Part shown: in pieces, positions 34,197 through 43,755 of the stretch
Numbering within the stretch: position 1 is the first letter of the stretch
Layout: each line of letters begins with the position of its first letter
Assembly (NCBI RefSeq): GCF_900115115.1
Contig: NZ_FOVI01000003.1
Coordinates: 1 to 64,000 of the forward strand
Source of the DNA: Paenimyroides ummariense
Lineage (GTDB): Bacteria > Bacteroidota > Bacteroidia > Flavobacteriales > Flavobacteriaceae
Length of the DNA: 64,000 nucleotides
Direction of reading: 5' to 3'
Translations under genes and position numbers: made by a program
The notes under the pieces: generated by a model
The model's input: the letters and a program-made list of their open reading frames with translations, nothing else
What the model was told of the DNA's origin: nothing
The model's database searches: none

Positions 34197-35225
34197 TTAT
34201 TTTATTAAGATGCTTTTGAATTTTTCGATATTTTTAATTACGATTCCTGTACCGCGAACAACTGCACGTAAAGGATCTTCTGCAATATAAACCGGTAAAT
34301 CTGTTTTTTGAGAAATACGTTTATCTAAACCTCTTAACATAGATCCACCACCTGCTAAATAAATACCGGTGTTGTAAATATCGGCAGCTAATTCCGGTGG
34401 CGTTTGCGATAATGTTTCCATTACGGCATCTTCAATACGCTGAATTGATTTATCTAATGCTTTCGCGATTTCTCTGTAAGATACGTTTACCTGTTTTGGT
34501 TTACCTGTTAACAAGTCACGACCTTGAACCATTAATTCTTCTGGTCCCTGATCTAAATCTTCGATAGCAGCACCAATTTCAATTTTAATTTTTTCTGCTG
34601 TTCCTTCACCCACAAATAAATTGTGTTGTGTACGCATGTAGTAAATAATATCGTTAGTGAAAACATCACCGGCAATTTTAACCGATTTATCACAAACAAT
34701 ACCACCTAATGCCAAAACAGCAATCTCGGTAGTACCACCACCTATATCAACAATCATGTTACCTTTTGGTTGCATAATATCAACACCAATACCAATAGCA
34801 GCTGCCATAGGTTCGTGTATCAAATATACTTCTTTACCGTTTACACGTTCACATGATTCTTTAACGGCACGCATTTCAACCTCTGTAATTCCCGAAGGAA
34901 TACAAACAACCATACGCAATGCCGGTGTAAATAATCTCTTTTTTAATGCAGGAATGCTTTTAATGAACAGGTTGATCATTTTTTCAGAAGCATCAAAATC
35001 TGCAATAACACCATCTTTTAACGGACGAATAGTTTTAATGTTGTCATGTGTTTTTCCTTGCATTAAGCTGGCTTCTTTACCCACAGCGATTATTTTTCCC
35101 GAAACACGGTCGCGAGCTACAATAGAAGGGCTGTCAACTACAACTTTTCCGTTATGTATTATTAAAGTATTTGCAGTACCAAGGTCCATAGCGATTTCCT
35201 CGGTCATGAAATCAAAAAATCCCAT
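34197..35225 (-). CDS. mreB: Actin-like cytoskeletal protein MreB
   Basis: 342 aa. This bacterial actin forms membrane-bound filaments that orient side-wall synthesis. It has the phosphate-1 loop D-L-G-T-A-N-T (about 13-19), E-P-M-A-A-A-I-G (about 140-147), the phosphate-2 loop D-I-G-G-G-T-T-E (about 164-171) and L-A-G-G-G-S-M-L-R-G (about 290-299). The N-terminal M-G-F-F-D-F is compatible with a membrane-tethering amphipathic start. First mre gene, 44 bp after purH. Confidence 0.97.
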   Translation of the reverse strand: MGFFDFMTEEIAMDLGTANTLIIHNGKVVVDSPSIVARDRVSGKIIAVGKEASLMQGKTHDNIKTIRPLKDGVIADFDASEKMINLFIKSIPALKKRLFTPALRMVVCIPSGITEVEMRAVKESCERVNGKEVYLIHEPMAAAIGIGVDIMQPKGNMIVDIGGGTTEIAVLALGGIVCDKSVKIAGDVFTNDIIYYMRTQHNLFVGEGTAEKIKIEIGAAIEDLDQGPEELMVQGRDLLTGKPKQVNVSYREIAKALDKSIQRIEDAVMETLSQTPPELAADIYNTGIYLAGGGSMLRGLDKRISQKTDLPVYIAEDPLRAVVRGTGIVIKNIEKFKSILIK

Positions 35226-35269
35226 ATAAATTTTAAAATGGTGTTAAGTTAAACTATTCCGTTATGTTT

Positions 35270-36802
35270 TTAATGTTTAAAGTGACGGATACCAGTGGTT
35301 ACCATGACCATTTGGTTTTCGTTACAATAATCAATGCTTAAATTGTCTTTAATTGATCCGCCTGGTTGAATAACAGCTTTAATACCTGCATTTTTAGCAA
35401 TTTCCACACAATCAGGGAAAGGGAAAAACGCATCGCTTGCCATTACGGCATCTGTTAAATCAATACCAAACGCATTTGCTTTATCAATTGCTTGTCTTAA
35501 CGCGTCTACACGAGATGTTTGTCCGGTTCCCGAAGCACACAACTCTTTATTTTTCGCCAAAACAATCGTGTTCGATTTGGTGTGTTTACAAATTTTCGAT
35601 GCAAACAATAAATCTTCGATCTGTTCAGCATCAGCTACTAAAGTTGTAACGTTGGTTAAATGTTCTTTAGTATCTGTTACGTTGTCTTTATCTTGAAATA
35701 AAATTCCGTTTAAACACGTACGAACTTGTGTTGTTGGTAATTTTACATCGTTAATTACTAAAATAATTCTGTTTTTCTTTTCTTGTAAAATAGTAATAGC
35801 TTCGGCATCATAGCTAGGTGCAATTACAATTTCGCAGAACAATTTGTTAACTTCTTCTGCTGTTTCTTTATCAATGTTGCCGTTTGCAATTAAAACGCCA
35901 CCAAAAGCCGATGTTGGATCTCCAGCCAAAGCCGCCAAATACGCTTCTTTCATGGTTGGCTTTTGAGCTACACCACAAGCGTTGTTGTGTTTTAAAATAG
36001 CAAATGTAGGTGCATCGCCTTTAAATTCGTTCATTAAATTAACGGCAGCGTCAACATCTAATAAATTGTTGTAAGATAACTCTTTTCCGTGTAACTTCTC
36101 AAACAATTCGTCAAAATTTCCGTAGAAAATTCCTTTTTGATGTGGGTTTTCTCCGTAACGCAACGTTTGCGCTTCACTTTCACTAATTTTTAAAACCGGT
36201 TCGTTTATTTCCTGGTTGAAATAATTAAAAATAGCTCCGTCATAATGCGATGAAGTATGGAACGCTTTTGTAGCTAAATATTTACGTTGAGCCAAGGTTG
36301 TAGATCCGTTTTCTTCTGTATAAAAATTCAAGAATGTTTCGTATTCATCAACCGATGCAACAATCACGGTATCTTTAAAATTCTTAGCACCTGCACGGAT
36401 TAATGAAATTCCACCGATATCTATTTTCTCGATAATTGCCGCTTCATCAGCACCCGATGCAACTGTTTTTTCAAACGGATACAAATCAACAATAACTAAA
36501 TCAATCTGTGGAATTGCATAATCTTTCATTTGTTGAACATCGGTTTCGTTGTCCTGACGGTTCAAAATTCCACCAAAAATTTTCGGGTGTAACGTTTTTA
36601 CACGTCCGCCTAAAATTGATGGGTATGAAGTAACGTCTTCTACTGGTACAACCGGAATTCCCAAATCTAAAATAAACGTTTCGGTACCGCCTGTTGAATA
36701 AATAGTTACGTTGTTTTTGTGCAATTCTCTAACAATTGGCTCTAATCCGTTTTTATCAAATACTGAAATTAGTGCCGATTGAATTTTTTTAGATGTACTC
36801 AT
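35270..36802 (-). CDS. purH: Bifunctional AICAR transformylase / IMP cyclohydrolase
   Basis: 510 aa, the standard length. It performs the last two steps of de novo purine synthesis. The N-terminal IMP cyclohydrolase (MGS-like) domain (about 1-190) has S-T-G-G-T (about 37-41) and T-L-H-P-K-I-F-G-G-I-L (about 69-79). The C-terminal formyltransferase has the catalytic K-H-N-N-A-C-G (about 264-270) and a C-terminal Q-P-G-G-S-I-K-D. The link to the mre operon by a 44-bp gap is common in Flavobacteriia. It may be the head of that operon. Confidence 0.97.
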   Translation of the reverse strand: MSTSKKIQSALISVFDKNGLEPIVRELHKNNVTIYSTGGTETFILDLGIPVVPVEDVTSYPSILGGRVKTLHPKIFGGILNRQDNETDVQQMKDYAIPQIDLVIVDLYPFEKTVASGADEAAIIEKIDIGGISLIRAGAKNFKDTVIVASVDEYETFLNFYTEENGSTTLAQRKYLATKAFHTSSHYDGAIFNYFNQEINEPVLKISESEAQTLRYGENPHQKGIFYGNFDELFEKLHGKELSYNNLLDVDAAVNLMNEFKGDAPTFAILKHNNACGVAQKPTMKEAYLAALAGDPTSAFGGVLIANGNIDKETAEEVNKLFCEIVIAPSYDAEAITILQEKKNRIILVINDVKLPTTQVRTCLNGILFQDKDNVTDTKEHLTNVTTLVADAEQIEDLLFASKICKHTKSNTIVLAKNKELCASGTGQTSRVDALRQAIDKANAFGIDLTDAVMASDAFFPFPDCVEIAKNAGIKAVIQPGGSIKDNLSIDYCNENQMVMVTTGIRHFKH

Positions 36803-36828
36803 TATTGTTGTTCGTTGTTTTTAAGCTG

Positions 36829-36836
36829 CAAAAATA
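36829..36836 (-). promoter_or_regulatory. Putative -7 promoter element of purH
   Basis: The minus strand reads TATTTTTG, matching TAnnTTTG, 27 bp before the purH ATG. Confidence 0.5.
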
Positions 36837-36965
36837 GTATATGTTATTGATTTAATGAAAATTATTTGTGATGATTTTTTGCCATTTTGAAATATTTTTT
36901 GTGGTTATTTTCAACAGAAATTTTTTTAATTAAAAGTAAGAAAAATAGTTCTAAATAGTTCAAAC

Positions 36966-37002
36966 AAAAAAAGCAAGAACTTATTTAATTCTTGCTTTTT
37001 TT
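36966..37002 (-). terminator. Terminator overlapping the end of the HPP-family gene
   Basis: A 14-bp perfect stem, AAAAAAAGCAAGAA with its complement. The right arm lies within the last codons of the HPP gene, so the Lys/Arg-rich C-terminus is partly dictated by the terminator. Confidence 0.9.
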
Positions 37003-37565
37003 CTATACATCCTTGGAAACGATTTTACTGGATATTGTCTTTTATGTGGAATATTATTAAAGATAAGCGCTGCAATAAATAAAATGGTAACACCAGTTAA
37101 AACAGGCGAAAAAACATATTCATACCCTAAATTAGTGATTGATGGTCCGCCAGTAACTGCAATTAAAGCCGTTGCGCCACCAGGCGGATGCAGCGATTTT
37201 GCCATTTGCATACCGATGATTGAAAGTGAAACTGCCAACGGACCGGCAATCCAAACATAATCACCTAAAATTTTGTAGCAGGTAACGCCGATTATTGCAG
37301 AAATTAAGTGTCCGTTAAAAAGGTTTTTAGGCTGTGCCAGCGGACTTCCGATTGCTCCGTAAATCAAAACGCAACTTGCCCCGAAAGATCCAATCATCAA
37401 TGTCAAATCATATTTTGATAATCCTTCAAAATGCAGAAAACTTATGGTTCCCAAACCAACGAAAGATCCTACAAAAGCCCAAAAATGTTCTTTAAAATCA
37501 ACTAACGTTTCTTTGTACAACAAGTAACGTGTTCGGCGGTAGGTTTTGTTTCTTTTGATCGACAT
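36981..37565 (-). CDS. HPP-family integral membrane protein
   Basis: 194 aa with four TM helices (about 28-46, 54-72, 83-118, 148-168). The signature K-S-L-H-P-P-G-G-A-T-A-L-I-A (about 123-136) defines the HPP family, and G-S-F-G-A-S-C-V-L is also typical. Some family members (plant and cyanobacterial) transport nitrite, but the role in Bacteroidota is not established. Stand-alone gene between purH and mutS. Confidence 0.9.
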   Translation of the reverse strand: MSIKRNKTYRRTRYLLYKETLVDFKEHFWAFVGSFVGLGTISFLHFEGLSKYDLTLMIGSFGASCVLIYGAIGSPLAQPKNLFNGHLISAIIGVTCYKILGDYVWIAGPLAVSLSIIGMQMAKSLHPPGGATALIAVTGGPSITNLGYEYVFSPVLTGVTILFIAALIFNNIPHKRQYPVKSFPRMYRKKARIK

Positions 37566-37633
37566 ATTATTAAACTCAAAATTCTTAAAGTCGAAAGTTT
37601 TAAAGCTAAAACCAACAACTAAAAACGATGTTA

Positions 37634-40240
37634 CTACTTCTTTTTAGAAACCATTTTTTTGATTTCGTTCAGTTTCATCAAAGCTTCAACCGGAGTCAGG
37701 GTATTGATATCTAAATTTGTTATTTCATCGCGAATTTCTTCCAAAATAGGATCATCTAATTTAAAAATTGATAGTTGTAAATCGTCTTGTTTTAACGCTT
37801 CGGCAGTTCCTTCGGTTTTGTGACTGGCTTCTAATTTCTTCAATATTTTTTGTGCTTTTTGAACCACCAGATTAGGCATTCCTGCCATTTTTGCAACGTG
37901 AATACCAAAGCTGTGAGCGCTTCCGCCTGGAACTAACTTGCGAAGAAACAACACGTTGTCTTTTAATTCTTTAACCGAAACATTATAGTTTTTAATACGG
38001 CTGAATTGTTCGTGCATATCGTTCAATTCGTGATAATGTGTTGCGAACAACGTTTTTGCTTTTTGCGGATGCTCGTGAATATATTCTGCAATTGCCCAAG
38101 CGATAGAAATGCCGTCGTAGGTTGATGTTCCGCGACCTATTTCATCTAACAAAACCAAACTGCGGTTGGTTAAATTATTTAGGATAGATGCCGTTTCGTT
38201 CATTTCTACCATAAAAGTAGATTCGCCCATTGAAATATTGTCTGATGCACCAACGCGAGTAAAAATTTTATCTACAATGCCCATTCTTACTGAACTTGCC
38301 GGAACAAAACAACCCATTTGCGTCAACAAAACAATTAATGCAGTTTGACGTAATATTGCTGATTTACCCGACATATTTGGTCCGGTAATCATAATAATTT
38401 GTTGCGAATCGGTGTCTAAATACACATCGTTTGCAATGTAAGGTGTATCAACCGAAAGCTGTTTTTCGATTACCGGATGACGACCATCTTTTATTTCCAA
38501 CACATGATTGTCTTCTAAAACTGCTCGCACGTAATTATTTTCGATAGCCAATTGCGTGTACGATTGCAAACAATCTAACTGCGCAACTAAATTAGCATTC
38601 ATTTGCACTGGTTGAATGTACTGCGAACACCACATCATGAATTTTTCATAAATATCGGCTTCAATCTTAGAAATGCGTTCTTCGGCTCCCAAAATTTTTG
38701 CTTCGTATTCTTTTAGTTCTTCTGTAATGTATCGTTCGGCACTAACTAAAGTTTGTTTGCGAATCCAGGTATCGGGAACTTTATCTTTGTGGGTGTTTCT
38801 AACTTCGATATAATAACCGAAAACGTTGTTAAAAGCGACTTTCAACGAAGTAATTCCAGTGATTTCACTTTCACGTTTTTCAATTGCTTCTAAAAAAGAT
38901 TTTCCTGAGTGCGATATATTTCGTAATTCATCTAACTCTTCATTAATCCCGTTTGCAATGGCGTTACCTTTATTTAAAGCGACAGGAGCATCGGCAGAAA
39001 TGGTTGTAGCGATTTTCTCACGAAGCAATTCGCAGGCATGTAAATTATCGCCAATAACTTTCAACGCATCGTTTTTAGATTTCAACGCGGTTTCTTTCAA
39101 AGGAATAATTGCATCTAAACTTTCCTTTAAAATAACGAATTCACGAGGCGATATTTTTCCTGTAGCCAGTTTTGAGATCAATCGTTCTAAATCTGAAATC
39201 TGTTTGATTTGATACTGAAAATTCTGTAAAATTTCACTGTTCGATTTAAAATAATCAACCACATCAAAACGCTTATTGATGGCATCGATATCCTTTAAAG
39301 GCAACGCCAGCCAACGTTTCAACAAACGTCCGCCCATTGGCGACAATGTTTTATCGATCACATCTAAAAGGGTCGTGGCATTTTCGTTTGCAGAACCGTA
39401 AAGCTCTAAATTTCGAATGGTAAATCGATCCATCCAAACATAGGCATCTTCGGCAATTCGCTGAATATTTGTTATATGCTGGATTTTATTGTGCTGTGTT
39501 TCAGAAAGATAATACAAGATTGCTCCGCACGAAATAATTCCTTCTTGCAACTCATCAATTCCAAAACCTTTTAACGATTTGGTTTTGAAATGATTGGTTA
39601 AACTTTCGTTAGCATAATCGTCTTTAAAAATCCAATCTTCTAAATAAAACAGATTAAAATCGCTACCGAAATTGTGCAGAAAATGATTTTTATTTCCTTT
39701 TTGAACCAAAACTTCGCTCGGTTTAAAATTCTGCAACAATTTGTCAATATATTCTTCGTTTCCCTGCGATGTTAAAAATTCGCCCGTTGAAACATCTAAA
39801 AAGGAAATCCCAATATTTTTCTTTCCAAAATGCAAAGCCGCCAAAAAGTTGTTGCTTTTAGATTGTAACACTTCGTCATTAATGGCAACACCGGGCGTAA
39901 CTAGTTCGGTAACTCCACGTTTTACAATGGTTTTGGTAGTTTTAGGATCTTCTAACTGATCACAAATTGCCACACGCAAACCCGCTTTTACTAATTTAGG
40001 CAAATACACATTTAAAGAATGATGAGGGAAACCAGCAAGTTCGGTTTCGCTGGTAGAACCTGCACCACGTTTTGTTAAGGTAATACCCAGAACTTTTGAG
40101 GTACGAACAGCATCTTCGCCAAAGGTTTCGTAAAAATCGCCCACACGGAAAAGCAGACAAGCATCGGGATACTTTGCTTTAATCTGATTGTATTGCTGCA
40201 TTAACGGCGTTTCTTTTTTCTCTTTTTCCTTTGTAGACAT
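37634..40240 (-). CDS. mutS: DNA mismatch repair protein MutS
   Basis: 868 aa. It recognises base mismatches and small loops and recruits MutL. The N-terminal mismatch-binding domain has the [11 protein letters not shown] motif, with the stacking Phe and Glu (about 33-43). The ATPase has Walker A G-P-N-M-S-G-K-S (about 616-623), [10 protein letters not shown] (about 664-673), [14 protein letters not shown] (about 690-703) and T-H-Y-H-E-L. The C-terminal helix-turn-helix is followed by a short clamp region. No mutL nearby. Confidence 0.97.
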   Translation of the reverse strand: MSTKEKEKKETPLMQQYNQIKAKYPDACLLFRVGDFYETFGEDAVRTSKVLGITLTKRGAGSTSETELAGFPHHSLNVYLPKLVKAGLRVAICDQLEDPKTTKTIVKRGVTELVTPGVAINDEVLQSKSNNFLAALHFGKKNIGISFLDVSTGEFLTSQGNEEYIDKLLQNFKPSEVLVQKGNKNHFLHNFGSDFNLFYLEDWIFKDDYANESLTNHFKTKSLKGFGIDELQEGIISCGAILYYLSETQHNKIQHITNIQRIAEDAYVWMDRFTIRNLELYGSANENATTLLDVIDKTLSPMGGRLLKRWLALPLKDIDAINKRFDVVDYFKSNSEILQNFQYQIKQISDLERLISKLATGKISPREFVILKESLDAIIPLKETALKSKNDALKVIGDNLHACELLREKIATTISADAPVALNKGNAIANGINEELDELRNISHSGKSFLEAIEKRESEITGITSLKVAFNNVFGYYIEVRNTHKDKVPDTWIRKQTLVSAERYITEELKEYEAKILGAEERISKIEADIYEKFMMWCSQYIQPVQMNANLVAQLDCLQSYTQLAIENNYVRAVLEDNHVLEIKDGRHPVIEKQLSVDTPYIANDVYLDTDSQQIIMITGPNMSGKSAILRQTALIVLLTQMGCFVPASSVRMGIVDKIFTRVGASDNISMGESTFMVEMNETASILNNLTNRSLVLLDEIGRGTSTYDGISIAWAIAEYIHEHPQKAKTLFATHYHELNDMHEQFSRIKNYNVSVKELKDNVLFLRKLVPGGSAHSFGIHVAKMAGMPNLVVQKAQKILKKLEASHKTEGTAEALKQDDLQLSIFKLDDPILEEIRDEITNLDINTLTPVEALMKLNEIKKMVSKKK

Positions 40241-40263
40241 TGTTCTGAAAATTTATAGGATTA

Positions 40264-40271
40264 CAAATATA
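40264..40271 (-). promoter_or_regulatory. Putative -7 promoter element of mutS
   Basis: The minus strand reads TATATTTG, matching TAnnTTTG, 24 bp before the mutS ATG. Confidence 0.55.
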
Positions 40272-40286
40272 CCATATCTAAAACAC

Positions 40287-40313
40287 AAAAAAAATGCAAC
40301 TTAAACAGGTTGC
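40287..40313 (-). terminator. Terminator of the FUSC-like gene
   Basis: On the minus strand a short GCAAC/GTTGC stem with 8-nt loop is followed by T8. It separates the FUSC-like gene from mutS. Confidence 0.75.
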
Positions 40314-40324
40314 GTTATTTTTTA

Positions 40325-40846
40325 TTAAATTTTTGATAAAGAATTGATGTTGTAATGTTTGCGCAATTTTTTAATGACGATTGATGTAGAAACCGTAATA
40401 GTTAAACCAATAAGGCAACCGCCTGCAACGGTTAAAAATCGAAAGATAGGTGCAATTGATTCATCTAAACTGTGTGATTGTAGCATTACGATTAAAAATG
40501 CGACAATTGCAACGCGACTCATATTCATTACTTTAAACAGATAACAGATAATTACGGTAGAAATAATTCCGCCAATTAAAACATACAAGTTTGTTGAATA
40601 AATCAAATGACACAATAACCCAACGATAGACCCTATAAAGTTCGATCGAACTCGGTCAATGGTCAGTTTTTGGGAATCTTTTCCTTCGGGTGATATTACT
40701 AAAATTATGGATAACAACGTCCAGAATAATTCAAACTTTGGAAATTGCATCATTAGGAAATATCCGATTAAAAAGCCCAGTAAACATCGAATTGTATATA
40801 TGATAATTTGCGATGTAATGATATGTTTTACAACGTAAGCGAACAT
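40325..40846 (-). CDS. FUSC-like membrane protein
   Basis: 173 aa, with four or five TM helices. The pattern I-R-C-L-L-G-F-L-I-G-Y (about 18-28), F-W-T-L-L-S-I-I-L-V-I-S-P (about 40-52) and D-R-V-R-S-N-F-I-G-S-I-V-G (about 64-76) fits the short FUSC (fusaric-acid-resistance / aromatic-acid exporter) N-terminal module. There is no cytoplasmic C-terminal domain. The substrate is unknown, and an efflux role is inferred from the family only. Divergent from the SpoU methyltransferase gene, with overlapping promoters. Confidence 0.8.
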   Translation of the reverse strand: MFAYVVKHIITSQIIIYTIRCLLGFLIGYFLMMQFPKFELFWTLLSIILVISPEGKDSQKLTIDRVRSNFIGSIVGLLCHLIYSTNLYVLIGGIISTVIICYLFKVMNMSRVAIVAFLIVMLQSHSLDESIAPIFRFLTVAGGCLIGLTITVSTSIVIKKLRKHYNINSLSKI

Positions 40847-40863
40847 ATTTTAGATTTTTCGTG

Positions 40864-40880
40864 CAAAGGTATTACCTTTA
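40864..40880. promoter_or_regulatory. Overlapping divergent promoter elements with a 15-bp palindrome
   Basis: The minus strand reads TACCTTTG (40864-40871), a consensus -7 element for the FUSC-like gene. The plus strand reads TACCTTTA (40873-40880), a near-consensus element for the SpoU gene. Together they form the palindrome AAAGGTA-T-TACCTTT (40865-40879). Confidence 0.5.
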
Positions 40881-40898
40881 TAGCTTTAAAATTTTAAA

Positions 40899-41432
40899 AT
40901 GAAAAAATTAATTTTAGACGATTTAAACCGCAAAAATACTGAAGAATTTAAACAGGCAGTAAAAACGCCGATTATTGTTGTTTTAGATGATATTAGAAGT
41001 TTGCACAATATTGGATCTTTTTTTAGAACGTGCGATGCTTTTTTAATTGAGAAAATTTATTTGTGCGGAATTACAGCAACACCACCCAACAAAGAAATTC
41101 ATAAAACAGCTTTAGGTGCCACCGAAACGGTTGCTTGGGAATATGAAAAAGAGGTAATGCAGGTGGTTGATCGTTTAAAAAAAGAAAACGTAAAAATACT
41201 TTCGGTAGAGCAGGTAGAAGGATCTGTAATGCTAAATAATTTCACTGTTGAAAGTAATGTAAAGTATGCGTTGTTTTTTGGTAACGAAGTAAAAGGAGTA
41301 TACCAGCAGGTTATTGATAGTAGCGATGCTGTTATTGAAATTCCGCAATTAGGTACCAAACATTCTTTAAATGTATCAGTAAGCGGCGGCATTGTAATTT
41401 GGGATATTTTTCAGAAAATGAATGTATTGTAA
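40899..41432 (+). CDS. SpoU/TrmH-family RNA 2'-O-methyltransferase
   Basis: 177 aa. This SPOUT-fold methyltransferase uses SAM to methylate a ribose in tRNA or rRNA. The three SpoU motifs are present: motif 1 D-D-I-R-S-L-H-N-I-G-S-F-F-R-T (about 31-45), motif 2 L-F-F-G-N-E-V-K-G-V (about 125-134) and motif 3 I-P-Q-L-G-T-K-H-S-L-N-V-S-V-S-G (about 147-162). It lacks an N-terminal extension, like minimal members. The target nucleotide cannot be told. The next gene starts at the base after its stop. Confidence 0.92.
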   Translation: MKKLILDDLNRKNTEEFKQAVKTPIIVVLDDIRSLHNIGSFFRTCDAFLIEKIYLCGITATPPNKEIHKTALGATETVAWEYEKEVMQVVDRLKKENVKILSVEQVEGSVMLNNFTVESNVKYALFFGNEVKGVYQQVIDSSDAVIEIPQLGTKHSLNVSVSGGIVIWDIFQKMNVL

Positions 41433-43019
41433 ATGAGAAACTTCAAAAATTGTATATTAATAATTACATTTCTGCTGATACCGATTTTTGCAATTGGCGG
41501 AGTGATGTATTTTAATGATTTCTCTTTAAAACTTATCGCAAAGGAATTATTATTCAATAGTGCAATTTTAGTTTTCATTATATTATTTACCAATTTAATT
41601 AATCAAAAAATACTTAAAAATATTGTAAGCTTAATTCTATTAATACCATTTTACAGCATTTTATTTATAAAGATTTTTACTTTACTTAATTTCTTTAATT
41701 TTATTGATAATGCCGTTCTTTATACTGTTTTTGAAACAAATTATAATGAAGCGAAAGGTTTTTTTAACAGTTACTCTAAGTGGTATCATGTTTTAATTGC
41801 CGTTATGTATATTTTTACACTTACAATATTAATTTTTAAGGTAGAATCTGGCATTAAACTTAAACGTACTTATTATATTGAGGTTATTGCTCTCATTTGT
41901 GTGGCTATATCTTACCGATTCTACGAAAGAAGTTTGTCTTTATTGGTTTTTAATACTTATTTGGAATATAAAACGTTTTCAGCAGAAATTTCAAAGGATA
42001 TTTCCAAACGTACTTCAAAATATTTTACCAATGTTACAAATAATGATGAGGAAGCCTTGTATGTTGTAATTATCGGCGAATCAACTACCCGAAATAACAT
42101 GGGGATTTACGGATATTACAGAGACACAAATCCAAATCTTAACAAAATAAAAAACGAATTGCATTTATTTAAAAATGTTATAAGTCCGCATATACAAACT
42201 ATTTTGTCTTTAGATAAAATTTTAAGTATGGGCGATTATCAACATCCTGAAAGCAATAAGTTGGGAACAATTATACAATTGGCAAATCAGGCTGGGTTTG
42301 AAACGTATTGGCTGTCAAATCAAAAACCAATCGGGGCTTATGAATCGTTGGTTTCATTGTATGCAAAAGCAAGTAAAAACAGATTTTATGTTTCAAATAT
42401 TTATGAAGACACTAATAAATACGATGAAATTTTGCTTCCTAAATTAAAGGAAACAATCAATAAAAAAGCATCAAAAAAAATGATTTTTTTGCATTTAGAA
42501 GGAAGTCATATAAGTTATCATAAAAAATATCCTGAAAATTTTAATTTTTTTACAGATGAACCTCAAACTCAGTTTAAAACAGAAGAAGCACATCAGATAA
42601 TTAATGAATACGATAATTCAATAAGATACAATGATTTCATCGTAAGTCAGATTATTGAAACGGTTAAAAATGCCAATAAAAATAGTTACGTGATTTATTT
42701 TTCTGATCATGGTGAAGAAGTTTTTAAAGATTATGAATATTTTGGTCATCACGAATCCATTGGATCTAATGCTATGTTTGAGATTCCTTTTATCATTTGG
42801 ACTTCAGATAGATACAAAGAAAAATCAACAATTAATTTTAGCAGTCAATTAGAAAGAAAGTACAATTTAGAAGATTTTATTTACAGTTTTTCTGATTTAT
42901 CTCGTATTAAGTTTGATCAGTTTCAGCCAACAAAAAGTATTTTTAATACAAATTTTCAGTTTAAAAAACGAATTGTTTTAAAAGATGTAAATTATGATGA
43001 GCGTATTAAAGAGAAATAA
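41433..43019 (+). CDS. Phosphoethanolamine-transferase-like membrane enzyme (sulfatase superfamily)
   Basis: 528 aa. Five N-terminal TM helices (about 7-25, 37-58, 62-82, 113-132, 145-160) precede a periplasmic alkaline-phosphatase-fold domain. Nucleophile motif: V-V-I-I-G-E-S-T-T-R-N-N-M-G-I-Y-G-Y (Thr at about residue 218). Metal-site motifs: F-L-H-L-E-G-S-H and Y-F-S-D-H-G-E-E-V-F (about 425-434) with a following G-H-H-E-S. These match EptA/OpgE/CptA-type enzymes, which add phosphoethanolamine to lipid A or glycans. Acceptor unknown. ATG abuts the preceding stop, and the next gene overlaps its end by 26 bp, so the three genes are coupled. Confidence 0.88.
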   Translation: MRNFKNCILIITFLLIPIFAIGGVMYFNDFSLKLIAKELLFNSAILVFIILFTNLINQKILKNIVSLILLIPFYSILFIKIFTLLNFFNFIDNAVLYTVFETNYNEAKGFFNSYSKWYHVLIAVMYIFTLTILIFKVESGIKLKRTYYIEVIALICVAISYRFYERSLSLLVFNTYLEYKTFSAEISKDISKRTSKYFTNVTNNDEEALYVVIIGESTTRNNMGIYGYYRDTNPNLNKIKNELHLFKNVISPHIQTILSLDKILSMGDYQHPESNKLGTIIQLANQAGFETYWLSNQKPIGAYESLVSLYAKASKNRFYVSNIYEDTNKYDEILLPKLKETINKKASKKMIFLHLEGSHISYHKKYPENFNFFTDEPQTQFKTEEAHQIINEYDNSIRYNDFIVSQIIETVKNANKNSYVIYFSDHGEEVFKDYEYFGHHESIGSNAMFEIPFIIWTSDRYKEKSTINFSSQLERKYNLEDFIYSFSDLSRIKFDQFQPTKSIFNTNFQFKKRIVLKDVNYDERIKEK

Positions 43020-43755
43020 AAAGAAAATAAATTTTATTATTGTCTTAATTGTAGCAGTTACCGCTTATGTTTTTAATCCATATAAATTAGAATACGTTGG
43101 ATATCAATCAAAAGTTTGGGCTCATCGTGTAAATAGTTTAGAAAAACTGAACTACACCCAAAAGTTTTATAAAGGCATTGAATTAGATTTGGTTTTTGAT
43201 TCGATTAACAATACGTTCGATGTGAATCATCCACCGGCTGAGTCAGTAAACTTAAATTTAGACACTTATTTTTCTAAAATAAGCGATAAAGATTTAAAAT
43301 TGTGGTTAGATTTTAAAAATCTTTCGGAGATCAATGCTGAAAAATCTGCAGAAATACTAGATCAACTAACAAAAAAGTATTCGTTGAAAAATGAAAATAT
43401 TTTGGTAGAATCTACAGAGATGCATAATTTGAAAACCTTTAAAAATAAGGGTTTTAAAACTAGTTTTTACTTACCACCTTTAGTTGGTTTAACAGATGAA
43501 AATAAATTAGTACCAACTATAGATTCTATTAAGCAATTGTTGATTCAATATCCAACATCAGGAATTTCTTGTAATGCTAATGCTTACGACGTTATAAAAG
43601 AATATTTTAAGGAAGAAAAAAAATATTTGTGGCATATTTACAAACCATATTCGCGCCATCAAGTTAAGAACTACCAAGATTTTAGAAAATATGTTTCCGA
43701 TCCAACTGTAGAAGCTATATTAATTCAGGTTGCTTTACCTGTTGGGAATAGATAA
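42994..43755 (+). CDS. GDPD-like / FAM151-like membrane-anchored protein
   Basis: 253 aa. The N-terminal anchor (about 13-28) is followed by a TIM-barrel-like pattern: A-H-R-V-N-S (about 43-48), G-I-E-L-D-L-V-F-D (about 62-70), F-D-V-N-H-P-P (about 76-82), L-K-L-W-L-D-F-K-N-L and I-L-V-E-S-T. This echoes the H-R / E-x-D / H-D catalytic pattern of glycerophosphodiester phosphodiesterases, but with HPP in place of HD. It is probably translationally coupled to the phosphoethanolamine-transferase-like gene. A role in the same envelope modification is inference. It overlaps the folK fusion by 21 bp at the 3' ends. Confidence 0.7.
   Translation: MMSVLKRNKKKINFIIVLIVAVTAYVFNPYKLEYVGYQSKVWAHRVNSLEKLNYTQKFYKGIELDLVFDSINNTFDVNHPPAESVNLNLDTYFSKISDKDLKLWLDFKNLSEINAEKSAEILDQLTKKYSLKNENILVESTEMHNLKTFKNKGFKTSFYLPPLVGLTDENKLVPTIDSIKQLLIQYPTSGISCNANAYDVIKEYFKEEKKYLWHIYKPYSRHQVKNYQDFRKYVSDPTVEAILIQVALPVGNR

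Noticed and set aside
34657..35229. Plus-strand reading frame (190 aa) opposite mreB
   Set aside because: mreB is unmistakable on the other strand, and no promoter or family motif supports the antisense frame.
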